64,000 nucleotides of DNA. It comes from Nocardia sienata NBRC 100364. Its GTDB lineage: Bacteria > Actinomycetota > Actinomycetes > Mycobacteriales > Mycobacteriaceae. The stretch spans positions 1-64,000 of the forward strand of contig NZ_BDBX01000053.1 of assembly GCF_001613205.1 (NCBI RefSeq), given 5' to 3'. The notes under the pieces were generated by a model. It did no database searches and was not told the origin of the DNA. It saw nothing but the letters and a program-made list of their open reading frames with translations. Each line of letters begins with the position of its first letter. The stretch's first letter is position 1. The position numbers and the translations under genes were made by a program. Below, one piece after another: positions 9,531 to 17,192 of the stretch.

Positions 9531-9935
9531 TCAGGCCTCGCGCAACCGGACCCCGCACAGCACTCGCCGGACATCGATCGCCAGCACCACCCGGGTCGGG
9601 TTGTCCCGGGGCACCCGGTAGCGCTCGGCGTAACGCCGTTCGGCCTCCCGCACCGCTGCCGGGTCGTCGAGGACGGCCGCCGGACCCTCCAGGGTCAGCC
9701 ACCGCGCACCGTCCACCTGGCCGACGGCGGCGTAACCCGAACGCCGCACATTACGGGCCTTCACCGAGGCGCCGTCGGTGATCACCCGGGCCAGACCGGC
9801 GACGGGGTCCCAGGTGAACCCCACCGGCACCATGTGCGGGGTGCCGTCGGCCCGCAGAGTCGTGAGGGTCGCCAGATGCCGTTCGGTGAGGAACTCGACG
9901 GCCGCCGGCGACAATTCGGCAGTACGCAGCGTCAT
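9531..9935 (-). CDS. PPOX-class split-barrel protein, F420-dependent (Rv2074-like)
   Basis: 134 residues. Pyridoxamine-oxidase-like split barrel with LATLTTLRADGTPHMVPVGF near the N-terminus and ARWLTLEGPAAVL in the middle. Orthologues at this position in mycobacteria (Rv2074) bind F420 and reduce biliverdin; that activity is taken from the family and genomic position, not proven here. ATG at 9935 is chosen; a longer upstream frame would run through the divergent SDR gene. It is convergent with pepE, 12 bp away. Confidence 0.82.
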   Translation of the reverse strand: MTLRTAELSPAAVEFLTERHLATLTTLRADGTPHMVPVGFTWDPVAGLARVITDGASVKARNVRRSGYAAVGQVDGARWLTLEGPAAVLDDPAAVREAERRYAERYRVPRDNPTRVVLAIDVRRVLCGVRLREA

Positions 9936-10019
9936 GGATTGACCGTAGCGGGTCGCCGCGAGCGCCCGGTACGTCTCCCGGTTCCGCACACCGCCGCGTG
10001 TGGATGACAGACTGAGCGC

Positions 10020-10784
10020 ATGGTTGTGCGTCGAACACGAGGGATCGACCCGGGCACGGTGCTGGTGCTGGGTGGACGCAGTGAGATCGGTCTGCAGGTG
10101 GCGCTGCGGCTCGCGCCCGGGCGGGCGGTGGTGCTGGCAGCGCGGCGCTGCGAGGATCTGGATGCCGAGACCGCGGCGCTCACCGCCGCCGGCGCGACCG
10201 CGGTGCATCCGGTGGAGTTCGACGCCGACGACACCGCGAGCCATCCCGCCCTGCTCGGCAAGATCGCCGCCGACTACGGGCCGATCGGGGTCGCGGTACT
10301 GGCTTTCGGGGTACTGGGCGAACAATCCCGCGCCGAGGCCGACCCCGCCCACGCGCTGGCGGTGGTGCACACCGACTACACCGCCCAGATCAGCGTGCTG
10401 ACCGTTCTGGCCAACGAGATGCGGTCCCGGGGCAGCGGTCAGCTGGTGGTGTTCAGTTCGGTGGCCGGGGTCCGAGTGCGGCGGGCCAACTATGTCTACG
10501 GGTCGGCCAAAGCAGGATTGGACGGATTCGCCTCCGGGCTTGCCGACGCGCTGCACGGTAGCGGCGTGCATCTGCTGCTGGCACGGCCGGGCTTCGTGGT
10601 GGGCAGGATGACCGAGGGGATGAACCCGGCACCGTTGTCCAGCACACCGGACCAGGTCGCCGCCGCAGTGGTGACCGCGCTGAGCCGCCGCTCGGCGCGG
10701 GTGTGGATCCCGGGAATCCTGCGCCCGGTGTTCTTCGGGATGCGCCTGCTACCGCAGGCCGTCTGGCGGCGGCTGCCCCGGTGA
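10020..10784 (+). CDS. Short-chain dehydrogenase/reductase (Rv2073c-like)
   Basis: 254 residues, Rossmann-fold oxidoreductase. The cofactor loop is LGGRSEIGL, close to the DprE2-like variant of TGxxxGIG, and the catalytic YxxxK lies in YVYGSAKAGLDG with SS just before it (VVFSSVAGV). Substrate unknown. The stop overlaps the cobL start as GTGA. The same neighbour occurs in mycobacteria (Rv2073c next to cobL), so co-transcription with cobL is an old arrangement, although no role in cobalamin synthesis is known. Confidence 0.86.
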   Translation: MVVRRTRGIDPGTVLVLGGRSEIGLQVALRLAPGRAVVLAARRCEDLDAETAALTAAGATAVHPVEFDADDTASHPALLGKIAADYGPIGVAVLAFGVLGEQSRAEADPAHALAVVHTDYTAQISVLTVLANEMRSRGSGQLVVFSSVAGVRVRRANYVYGSAKAGLDGFASGLADALHGSGVHLLLARPGFVVGRMTEGMNPAPLSSTPDQVAAAVVTALSRRSARVWIPGILRPVFFGMRLLPQAVWRRLPR

Positions 10785-12049
10785 CCGCCGACCCCGCGCT
10801 CTCCTGGGCGGGGCCCCGGATTCCGGTGGTGGGTATCGGTGCCGACGGCTGGGCGGGGCTGCCCGACCGGTCCCGGCAGGTCCTGCGCGACTGCGCGGTG
10901 CTGTTCGGTTCGGCGCGGCAGCTGGCATTGCTCCCCGAGGAGGTGACCGCACGGCGGGAACCGTGGCCGTCGCCGCTGGTTCCCGCGCTGCCCGGGCTGT
11001 TGGCCGAGCATCGCGAAACCCGCCTCGGGGTACTCGCCAGCGGCGATCCCATGTTCTACGGCATCGGTGTCACCCTGGCTCGGCTGCTCGGGCCCGGCGC
11101 GCTGCGAGTTCTCCCGCAACCGTCGGCGGCCTCGCTGGCGTGTGCCCGGCTGGGCTGGCCGGTGGCCGAGGCGGGAACAGTCAGCGCGGTCGGCCGGCCG
11201 CTGGAGCGGTTGCTGCCCGAACTGGCCGACGGGCGGCGGCTCCTCGTACTGAGCGCCGATGCCGGCACCCCGCGGCAGATCGCGGAGTTGCTGCGGCGTA
11301 ACGGGTTCGGCCCCTCCGCGCTGACCGTGCTGGAACAGCTGGGCGGGCCCGCCGAACGATTGGTGTCCGGGACCGCCGCCACCTGGCGGGAGCCCGCGGG
11401 CGATCCGCTCAATATCGTCGCCGTCACCGTGGCGGGCGAACCCGGACGCATCCGCCTCACCCGGCTGCCCGGCCTGCCCGACGCCGCCTACGGCGGGGAC
11501 GGGCAACTCACCAAAGCCGAGATCCGGGCGCTCACGCTGGCGGCGCTCGCCCCCGGACCCGGGGAGACGCTGTGGGATATCGGTGGCGGTTCGGGCAGTA
11601 TCGCCATCGAGTGGTGCCGCACCGATCCCGCCTGTCGGGCGATCACGTTCGAGGTCCTGGCGCGGCGCCGGGCGCAGATCGCCGCCAACGCCGTCGCGCT
11701 CGGCGTACCCGGTCTCGAGGTGCGTGGCGAGGCGGTGGCCGAACTCGCCGGGGACGCGGTGGCCGATGACCCCGACGCGATCTTCCTCGGTGGCGGACTC
11801 ACCACGCCCGCGCTGTTCGAGCACTGCTGGTCCCGACTGCCATCCGGGGGCCGGCTGGTGGCGAACGCGGTGACCGCGGAATCGGAGGCGCTGCTGCTCG
11901 ACTGGTCCGCGGCGCACGGCGGCGCCCTGCGCCGCTTCCAGGTCTACCGCGGGGAACCTCTGGGGCGCTTCACCACGTGGCGGCCCCAGCTGCCGGTGAC
12001 CCAATGGTCGGTGGTGAAGGGCCGGACCGGAGGGAATTCCCGTATGTGA
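10781..12049 (+). CDS. cobL: Precorrin-6Y C5,15-methyltransferase (decarboxylating)
   Basis: 422 residues, a fusion of an N-terminal CbiE-like methyltransferase (VVGIGADGW, LASGDPMFYG) and a C-terminal CbiT-like domain with SAM-binding motif WDIGGGSGSIAIEW. It adds methyl groups at C5 and C15 and removes the acetate carboxyl in aerobic cobalamin synthesis. GTG at 10781 overlaps the SDR stop. The next gene is not cobM, as it would be in mycobacteria, but a secreted protein gene. Confidence 0.93.
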   Translation: MTADPALSWAGPRIPVVGIGADGWAGLPDRSRQVLRDCAVLFGSARQLALLPEEVTARREPWPSPLVPALPGLLAEHRETRLGVLASGDPMFYGIGVTLARLLGPGALRVLPQPSAASLACARLGWPVAEAGTVSAVGRPLERLLPELADGRRLLVLSADAGTPRQIAELLRRNGFGPSALTVLEQLGGPAERLVSGTAATWREPAGDPLNIVAVTVAGEPGRIRLTRLPGLPDAAYGGDGQLTKAEIRALTLAALAPGPGETLWDIGGGSGSIAIEWCRTDPACRAITFEVLARRRAQIAANAVALGVPGLEVRGEAVAELAGDAVADDPDAIFLGGGLTTPALFEHCWSRLPSGGRLVANAVTAESEALLLDWSAAHGGALRRFQVYRGEPLGRFTTWRPQLPVTQWSVVKGRTGGNSRM

Positions 12050-12141
12050 CAACACGAATGGACGAATCGGGCATCGGGAGTAAGGTCACGGGGGTTCTAG
12101 CGCGGGTCACGCGGATTCGCGCGCGACGGGGAGATTCGATA

Positions 12142-12765
12142 GTGAAATACAAGAAGTTCGCCGCGACCGCGATCATGGCGGCCGCGGCCACCGGTATCGC
12201 CGCGGGCACGGGCTACGCGGCGCCCGCTCCGACGGCGCCCGCTGTCGAGCAACAAGAGAACGCGGTGGCGGAAGTCACCGGTCACGATCGTGGCGTCGAC
12301 TACACCCTGGCGCTGGCCGAGTCCGGGAAGTCGCTGGTCACCACAGTTTCCGGCGGTGTGTTCAGCCTCGACACCGCCAACAACGCGGTGGTGCTGAGCA
12401 ATGCCGCCGGGGAGCGCCTGACCGGTATCCCGCTCACCCAGGCCACCAACGGCCAAGTCGTCGCGGTCGCCGCCACCATCGACGAGGGCGACAGCCGGCT
12501 GACGCTGACCCCGCGGGCCACTCCGGTCGCGGGCGCGCCGTCGCAGGCGCAGTTCATCGGTGCCCAGCAGTGGTTCATGAGCGAACTGCAGGCGGCCTCG
12601 CTGGGTGCGGCCGTGGGCGCGGCCATCGGCGCGGCCATCGGCTTCCTCTTCCTGGGTGTCGGTTTCATCCCGGGCGCCATCATCGGCGCGGGTATCGGCC
12701 TCGCGGTCGCCGGCGGCCCGCCGCTGCTGGATTCGGCCATCGCCTACTTCAGCGGCCAGCCCTGA
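12142..12765 (+). CDS. Secreted alanine/glycine-rich protein with C-terminal Gly-zipper
   Basis: 207 residues from GTG at 12142. The N-terminus is a signal peptide (KYKKFAATAIMAAAATGIAA...GYAAPA). A middle region of about 110 residues is followed by a very hydrophobic Gly/Ala segment (AAVGAAIGAAIGFLFLG and GAIIGAGIGLAVAGG), like the glycine-zipper or two-helix segments of pore-forming or membrane-inserting peptides. I do not recognise the family; similar secreted proteins are common in Nocardia. It sits between cobL and cobK and its stop overlaps the likely cobK start, so it may be on the cob transcript. Confidence 0.75.
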   Translation: MKYKKFAATAIMAAAATGIAAGTGYAAPAPTAPAVEQQENAVAEVTGHDRGVDYTLALAESGKSLVTTVSGGVFSLDTANNAVVLSNAAGERLTGIPLTQATNGQVVAVAATIDEGDSRLTLTPRATPVAGAPSQAQFIGAQQWFMSELQAASLGAAVGAAIGAAIGFLFLGVGFIPGAIIGAGIGLAVAGGPPLLDSAIAYFSGQP

Positions 12766-13535
12766 GAATTCTGCTGCTGGGCGGAACCGGGGAAGCCCGG
12801 GAACTCGCCCGGCTGCTCACCGGCGAGCGGGAACACGAGCTCGTGTCCTCGCTCGCCGGTCGGGTTTCCGAGCCGATCCGGCCCGCGGGTAAGGTGCGGA
12901 TCGGCGGATTCGGCGGTGTCGACGGGCTGCGCGAATGGCTGGTGGACAATCGGATAGAAGTCGTCGTCGACGCCACCCATCCTTTCGCCGAGGTGATCAC
13001 CGCCAATGCCGCGCAGGCCACCGCGCGGCTCGGACTTCCCATGATCCGGTTGAGCCGTCCGGGCTGGACCGCGGGCTCCGGCGATCGCTGGTACCGGGTC
13101 CCCGATCTGGCCGCCGCCGCGGACACCGCCGCCGGGCTGGGGGACCGGATCCTGCTCACCATCGGCCGTCAGGGGGTGGCGGCCTTCGTCGATCATGCGC
13201 GGCCCTGGTACCTCATCCGGGCCATCGACCCGCCCGTGGGCGCACTGCCCCCGCGGCACGAAATCCTCTTGGCCCGGGGACCTTTCACGATCGCCGACGA
13301 ATCGGCACTGCTGACCCGGCACCGTATAGATGTCGTGGTCACCAAGGACAGCGGGGGTACGGCGACCGCCGCGAAGCTCACCGCCGCGCGCACCGCCGGC
13401 ATTCCGGTGGTGGTTGTGGATCGGCCGCCCGTGCCCTTCGGCGTCACGGTGGTGGCCACGGTCGGCGAAGCGCGGGAAGTATTGTCCGCATGGGCCGCCG
13501 AGGGTCGCGGCGGGCGGCCGGGCGGAACGCGCTGA
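12762..13535 (+). CDS. cobK: Precorrin-6A reductase
   Basis: About 257 residues. NAD(P)H-dependent reduction of precorrin-6A to dihydro-precorrin-6. Visible motifs: ILLLGGTGEARELA at the N-terminus, VVDATHPFAEVITANAAQA, VVTKDSGGTATAAKL near the C-terminus. No ATG, GTG or TTG stands at the expected start; the homologous frame begins with CTG AGA ATT at 12762, where CTG overlaps the previous stop as CTGA. A CTG start with translational coupling is the simplest reading. An upstream start inside the previous gene would add an unrelated basic extension. Confidence 0.88.
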   Translation: MRILLLGGTGEARELARLLTGEREHELVSSLAGRVSEPIRPAGKVRIGGFGGVDGLREWLVDNRIEVVVDATHPFAEVITANAAQATARLGLPMIRLSRPGWTAGSGDRWYRVPDLAAAADTAAGLGDRILLTIGRQGVAAFVDHARPWYLIRAIDPPVGALPPRHEILLARGPFTIADESALLTRHRIDVVVTKDSGGTATAAKLTAARTAGIPVVVVDRPPVPFGVTVVATVGEAREVLSAWAAEGRGGRPGGTR

Positions 13536-13716
13536 GTAATTCCGGGTCCCGTTCCGGGCGGTACCCGGCCCGGTCGGAATGCTTCGTGTGGCCGGCCGTT
13601 CCACCTCGCGCTCGACGATATCCGCCGGCCGATGCGGTGCAGCGGGTCCCCGCAGTCCCGTTCACCGCGTGGTTCGGTTTCCGATCACGGGTCGCTGCAC
13701 GATCGGCAGCGCGCGT

Positions 13717-14247
13717 TCACGAGCCGAGTAGTTCGGGCAGCCGGTCGAACCAGTCCAGGACCGCGCGCTCGTATCCGATACCGAATTCCAGGGTGGCCCG
13801 GGTGTACGGGGACATCTCCGGACCTGTTGCCTCGGCGCGATAGCGGTCCAGACGTTCCTGGTGGACCTTGCGGGCGCTTTCGATGATCGAGGCCAGGTGC
13901 GCCGGTTCGAGGTGACCACCGAAATGCAGGGTGAGCAGCAGTGGGAACCGGATGGTCTCCGGGCTCGGGTCGCGCGCGATCCATTCGGCGAACGCGGCGC
14001 GGCCGGCGTCGGTGATGTGGTACGGCGTGCGCTCGCGGGCACCGGTTTCGCCCTTGACCACCAGGCCCGCCGAATCCATGGTGGCGAGTTCCCGATAGAC
14101 CTGGCTCTGGGTGATGGTCCAGAAATCGCCGATGCAGTCCTGGGCCACTGTCACCAGATCCCAGCCCGACATCGGCCCCGCGTGCAGAAAACCCAGAAGT
14201 GAGGCGGCTGTGGAGTTCAGCGGTCGCTTCTGTTTGCCGTTCACCAC
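13717..14247 (-). CDS. PadR family transcriptional regulator
   Basis: 176 residues. N-terminal winged helix (SLLGFLHAGPMSGWDLV, WTITQSQVYRELATMDSAGLV) and a C-terminal helical region (Vir_Act_alpha type) for dimerisation. PadR proteins usually repress a detoxification or efflux gene. No target gene is adjacent in the same orientation; cobIJ ends 56 bp upstream on the same strand. A palindrome at 14269-14283 lies just before its start and fits autoregulation. Confidence 0.85.
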   Translation of the reverse strand: MVNGKQKRPLNSTAASLLGFLHAGPMSGWDLVTVAQDCIGDFWTITQSQVYRELATMDSAGLVVKGETGARERTPYHITDAGRAAFAEWIARDPSPETIRFPLLLTLHFGGHLEPAHLASIIESARKVHQERLDRYRAEATGPEMSPYTRATLEFGIGYERAVLDWFDRLPELLGS

Positions 14248-14268
14248 GTCGTCCTTCCGGCCGGCACT

Positions 14269-14283
14269 ATTCCATAGTGGAAT
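14269..14283. promoter_or_regulatory. Palindromic operator upstream of padR
   Basis: ATTCCA-TAG-TGGAAT, a perfect 6-bp inverted repeat with a 3-base centre, located 22-36 bases upstream of the PadR start codon. Likely PadR autorepression site; inferred from position and symmetry. Confidence 0.55.
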
Positions 14284-14302
14284 GCTATCGGATGGTGCGG
14301 TT

Positions 14303-15877
14303 TCAAGCGTGGTAGCGCCGTGCGGTGTAGACCCGCGGTGCCCCGGCGCCGTCGACGACCGCGGTGGTGGAGGCGCCGATGATCAGCAGGGTTCGCATAT
14401 CGACCTCGGCGGGCTCCAATCCGCCCAGCGTCACCACCCGCACCGATTCGCCCGGGCCTCCCACATCGCGGCCGAGAACCACCGGAGTGTCCGGCGCGCG
14501 GTGTGCGAGCAGGATGTCCTTCATCGCGCCCACCTGCCAGGTGCGCTTACTCGAGGCGGGGTTGTAGACGGCGATGGCCATATCGGCCGCGGCCACCGCC
14601 GCCAGGCGCCGGGCCACCACCTCCCACGGTTTCAGGCGATCGGACAGGGAGATCGTGGCGTAATCGTGCCCGAGCGGGGCGCCGACGCGGCTGGCGACCG
14701 CGTTCGCCGCCGTCATCCCGGGCAGGACCCGCACCGGAACCCCTGACCACTGTGGGTCCGCGGATTCCTCCAGGACGGCCGCGGCCATCGCGAAAACCCC
14801 CGGATCGCCCGAAGAGACCACAGCGACCCGGCCGCCGCGGCGGGCGAGGTCCAGGGCCATGGCAGCGCGTTCGGATTCGACCCGGTTGTCGCTGCTGTGG
14901 CGCCGCTGACCGGGGCGGGTCGGGACGCGGTCGATATAGGTGGTGTAGCCGACGAGGTCGGTGGCGGCGGCCAGCGCGGCGGAGACCTCCGGCGTGGTCC
15001 ATCGCGTATCGCCCGGTCCCAGACCGACGACCACCACCTCGCCGACGCTCGCCGCGCCACCCGGTGCGGCGGTCTCGGCGGCCGGTGTGCTCGCCGCGCG
15101 GGTCACCGGCTCGGTGGCCGCCGGAGCCCGGCGGGCGGGGACCGGGGTGGTCGGTTCGGGACCCGGGACGATGGTGATCGCGAAATACGGAACCTGGGTG
15201 TCGTCCACTTCTCCGGCGGGGAGCACCCGTTCGCGTCCGGTGCTGGCCCGTTCGACGTAGTAGGCGCGGTCGAGGCGGCCCGAGTCGGCGAGAGCCTTGC
15301 GGACGGCCGGGTAGGTGCGGCCCAGTTTCATGATCGCGGCGGCCTCGCTGCCGGCGAGACGGCGGGTCAATTCGTCGGCGGGCAGGGTGGCGGGCAGCAC
15401 CGTCAGTACCTGTTCACCCTCCACCAGCGGAGTGGCCAGTGCCGCCGACGCGGCGCTCACCGAGGTGATCCCGGGGATGATCTCCGCCTCGAACCGATCG
15501 GCCAGTCGCCGGTGCATATGCATATAGGAGCTGTAGAACAGTGGGTCACCGGCGGCCAGCAGTGCCACCGACCGGCCGGCCGCCAGATGCGCGGCCAGCC
15601 GTTCGGCCGCCGCGGCGTAGAACTCGTCGATCGCGCCCTGGTAGCCGCCGGGATGATCGGTGGTCTCGGTCGTGACGGGGTAGATCAGGTGTTCTTCGAG
15701 CTGGCCCGGCCGCATATACGGTTCCGCGATACCGCGCGAGATACTGCGGCCGTGCCGGGCACTGTGGAACGCGATCACATCGGCCTCGGCGATCACCCGG
15801 GCCGCCTTCACCGTCACGAGTTCCGGGTCGCCCGGGCCCAGCCCGACTCCCCACAGCTTTCCGGTAGCCACCGTCAT
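14303..15877 (-). CDS. cobIJ: Fused precorrin-2 C20- and precorrin-3B C17-methyltransferase
   Basis: 524 residues. The first half is CobI (GVGLGPGDPELVTVKAARV, LLAAGDPLFYSSYMHMH), the second is CobJ (VVGLGPGDTRWTTPEV, VVSSGDPGVFAMA, AVYNPASSKRTW). A Pro/Ala/Thr-rich linker lies between them at about residues 240-275. The fusion is the same as in mycobacteria. ATG at 15877 overlaps the cobH stop as ATGA, so cobH-cobIJ is an operon. The enzyme methylates C20 of precorrin-2 and then, after CobG, C17 with ring contraction. Confidence 0.94.
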   Translation of the reverse strand: MTVATGKLWGVGLGPGDPELVTVKAARVIAEADVIAFHSARHGRSISRGIAEPYMRPGQLEEHLIYPVTTETTDHPGGYQGAIDEFYAAAAERLAAHLAAGRSVALLAAGDPLFYSSYMHMHRRLADRFEAEIIPGITSVSAASAALATPLVEGEQVLTVLPATLPADELTRRLAGSEAAAIMKLGRTYPAVRKALADSGRLDRAYYVERASTGRERVLPAGEVDDTQVPYFAITIVPGPEPTTPVPARRAPAATEPVTRAASTPAAETAAPGGAASVGEVVVVGLGPGDTRWTTPEVSAALAAATDLVGYTTYIDRVPTRPGQRRHSSDNRVESERAAMALDLARRGGRVAVVSSGDPGVFAMAAAVLEESADPQWSGVPVRVLPGMTAANAVASRVGAPLGHDYATISLSDRLKPWEVVARRLAAVAAADMAIAVYNPASSKRTWQVGAMKDILLAHRAPDTPVVLGRDVGGPGESVRVVTLGGLEPAEVDMRTLLIIGASTTAVVDGAGAPRVYTARRYHA

Positions 15878-16509
15878 TCCACTTCGCTCGCAATCGCATT
15901 CAGGGCGGAGGCGGTGATGGCGCTTCCGCCGCGCCGCCCACGCACCGTCAGATATTCCACGCCCGTGCTCGCGGCGAGCGCGTCCTTCGATTCGGCCGCG
16001 CCGACGAAGCCCACCGGGATACCGAGCACGGCGGCCGGTTTCGGGGCGCCCGCGGCAATCATGTCCAGCAGATGGAACAGCGCGGTCGGCGCATTGCCGA
16101 TGGCCACCACCGCGCCGTCGAGCCGCTCCCGCCACAATTCCAGCGCCGCCGCCGACCGGGTGGTGGCGAGTTCGGCCGCCAGCTCCGGCACCCGGGGGTC
16201 ACGCAGTAGGCACAGCACCTCGTTGTCCGCGGGCAGCCGGGTCCGGGTGACCCCCGAGGCCACCATGTTCGCATCGCACAGAATCGGCGCGCCGGCACGC
16301 AGCGCGGACCGCGCCGCGGACACCACCTGCGGGGTGAACAGCACGTCCCCGGCCAGGTCGACCTGGCCGCAACCGTGGATCATCCGCACCACGACCTGCG
16401 CGATATCGGCCGGGAACCGGTCCAGCTCGGCCTCGGCTCGGATGATCGCGAACGACCGGCGGTAGATCTCGGCCGCGTCGGTGACGTAGCTGGTGCGCGT
16501 GTCGGGCAT
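15874..16509 (-). CDS. cobH: Precorrin-8X methylmutase
   Basis: 211 residues. Moves the methyl group from C11 to C12 to form hydrogenobyrinate. The catalytic His is in MIHGCGQVDLAGDVLF (H45), followed by ILCDANMVASGVTRTRLP and GIPVGFVGAAESKDAL, all typical. First gene of the cobH-cobIJ pair. The upstream region holds a perfect 14-bp inverted repeat (16607-16650); no cobalamin riboswitch could be recognised there. Confidence 0.95.
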   Translation of the reverse strand: MPDTRTSYVTDAAEIYRRSFAIIRAEAELDRFPADIAQVVVRMIHGCGQVDLAGDVLFTPQVVSAARSALRAGAPILCDANMVASGVTRTRLPADNEVLCLLRDPRVPELAAELATTRSAAALELWRERLDGAVVAIGNAPTALFHLLDMIAAGAPKPAAVLGIPVGFVGAAESKDALAASTGVEYLTVRGRRGGSAITASALNAIASEVE

Positions 16510-16518
16510 GCGGACACC

Positions 16519-16854
16519 CTATGCCGGGCGCAGCGCAGTGGGCCGGTGCGGGTGGGCCTCGGCCACCGGGATACCCGGGTCACAGCGAGGCCGCCGCCCA
16601 CCACTGGTCGATATCTCCTGCCCGGTGTGGTGCGGCCAGGAGATATCGACGATGACCTGGGGAGCGGGGGTCGCCGCGGTGGGGGCCCGGTCGCCACCGG
16701 GACGCAGGGTGAGCACGACGACCAGGACCGCCACCACGACCAGCCCCGCGGTCGCCCCGCCCGGCGCGGCGGTGAGGACGCGGCCGGCGGAAGCCGGTCG
16801 CGGGCCGGATGGTGGCGGCGGGGGCGCGTGGGTGGAGCTTCGGTGAAGATCCAC
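16519..16854 (-). CDS. Hypothetical small membrane protein
   Basis: Possible 111-residue protein beginning at GTG 16854, 11 bp after the DUF1330 stop on the same strand. It has a Pro-rich start (APPPPPSGPRP), one likely membrane helix (GLVVVAVLVVVLTL) and an Arg/Pro-rich tail. The ribosome site is weak and the 3' half overlaps an inverted repeat, so the reading frame may be chance. No family recognised. Confidence 0.35.
   Translation of the reverse strand: MDLHRSSTHAPPPPPSGPRPASAGRVLTAAPGGATAGLVVVAVLVVVLTLRPGGDRAPTAATPAPQVIVDISWPHHTGQEISTSGGRRPRCDPGIPVAEAHPHRPTALRPA
16607..16650. repeat. Perfect 14-bp inverted repeat upstream of cobH
   Basis: Arms GTCGATATCTCCTG (16607-16620) and CAGGAGATATCGAC (16637-16650) are exact reverse complements around a 16-base loop. 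No T-run follows, so it is not an obvious intrinsic terminator. It lies 98-141 bases upstream of the cobH start and could be a regulator site or an RNA hairpin in the cobH leader. Confidence 0.7.
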
Positions 16855-16865
16855 CAGGATCTCGA

Positions 16866-17159
16866 TCAGTCGATGCCTTCGACGATGCGGAAGTCGCGCT
16901 CGACACCGTCGGAGAGGGCGACCAGCGCCTCCTGGTAGGCCGCACTCTCGTGCGCCGCGACGGCCTGCTCGAAACTGTCGAACTCGATCAGGATTGTGCG
17001 CTCGGCGATTCCGGCGTCATGCGCCACGACCCGACCGCCACGGACTAGGACCCGACCGCCGCCGGCCGCGACGGCCGGACCGGCCAGCTTGTTGTAAGCA
17101 GCCAGCTTCTCAGGGTCTGAGATGGTGCGGTAGGCGCTGACCCAGTAGCCCTTTGGCAT
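16866..17159 (-). CDS. DUF1330 family protein
   Basis: 97 residues, single ferredoxin-like alpha/beta domain. The sequence GYWVSAYRTISDPEKLAAYNKLAGPAV and the C-terminal SAAYQEALVALSDGVERDFRIVEG match DUF1330. Function is unknown; such proteins are often stress- or catabolism-linked. It follows the MFS transporter gene on the same strand with 33 bp between, so it may belong to the marR-MFS operon. Confidence 0.85.
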   Translation of the reverse strand: MPKGYWVSAYRTISDPEKLAAYNKLAGPAVAAGGGRVLVRGGRVVAHDAGIAERTILIEFDSFEQAVAAHESAAYQEALVALSDGVERDFRIVEGID

Positions 17160-17192
17160 GGAACCTCCAGTGTCGGGATGAGTGCATGTGAC

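Noticed and set aside
14897..16465. Plus-strand frame of 522 residues over cobIJ/cobH
   Set aside because: Shadow of two well-supported cob genes.
16510..16605. Possible cobalamin riboswitch upstream of cobH
   Set aside because: CCGGTGG and CCACTG-like pieces occur, but their order and the B12 box do not fit.
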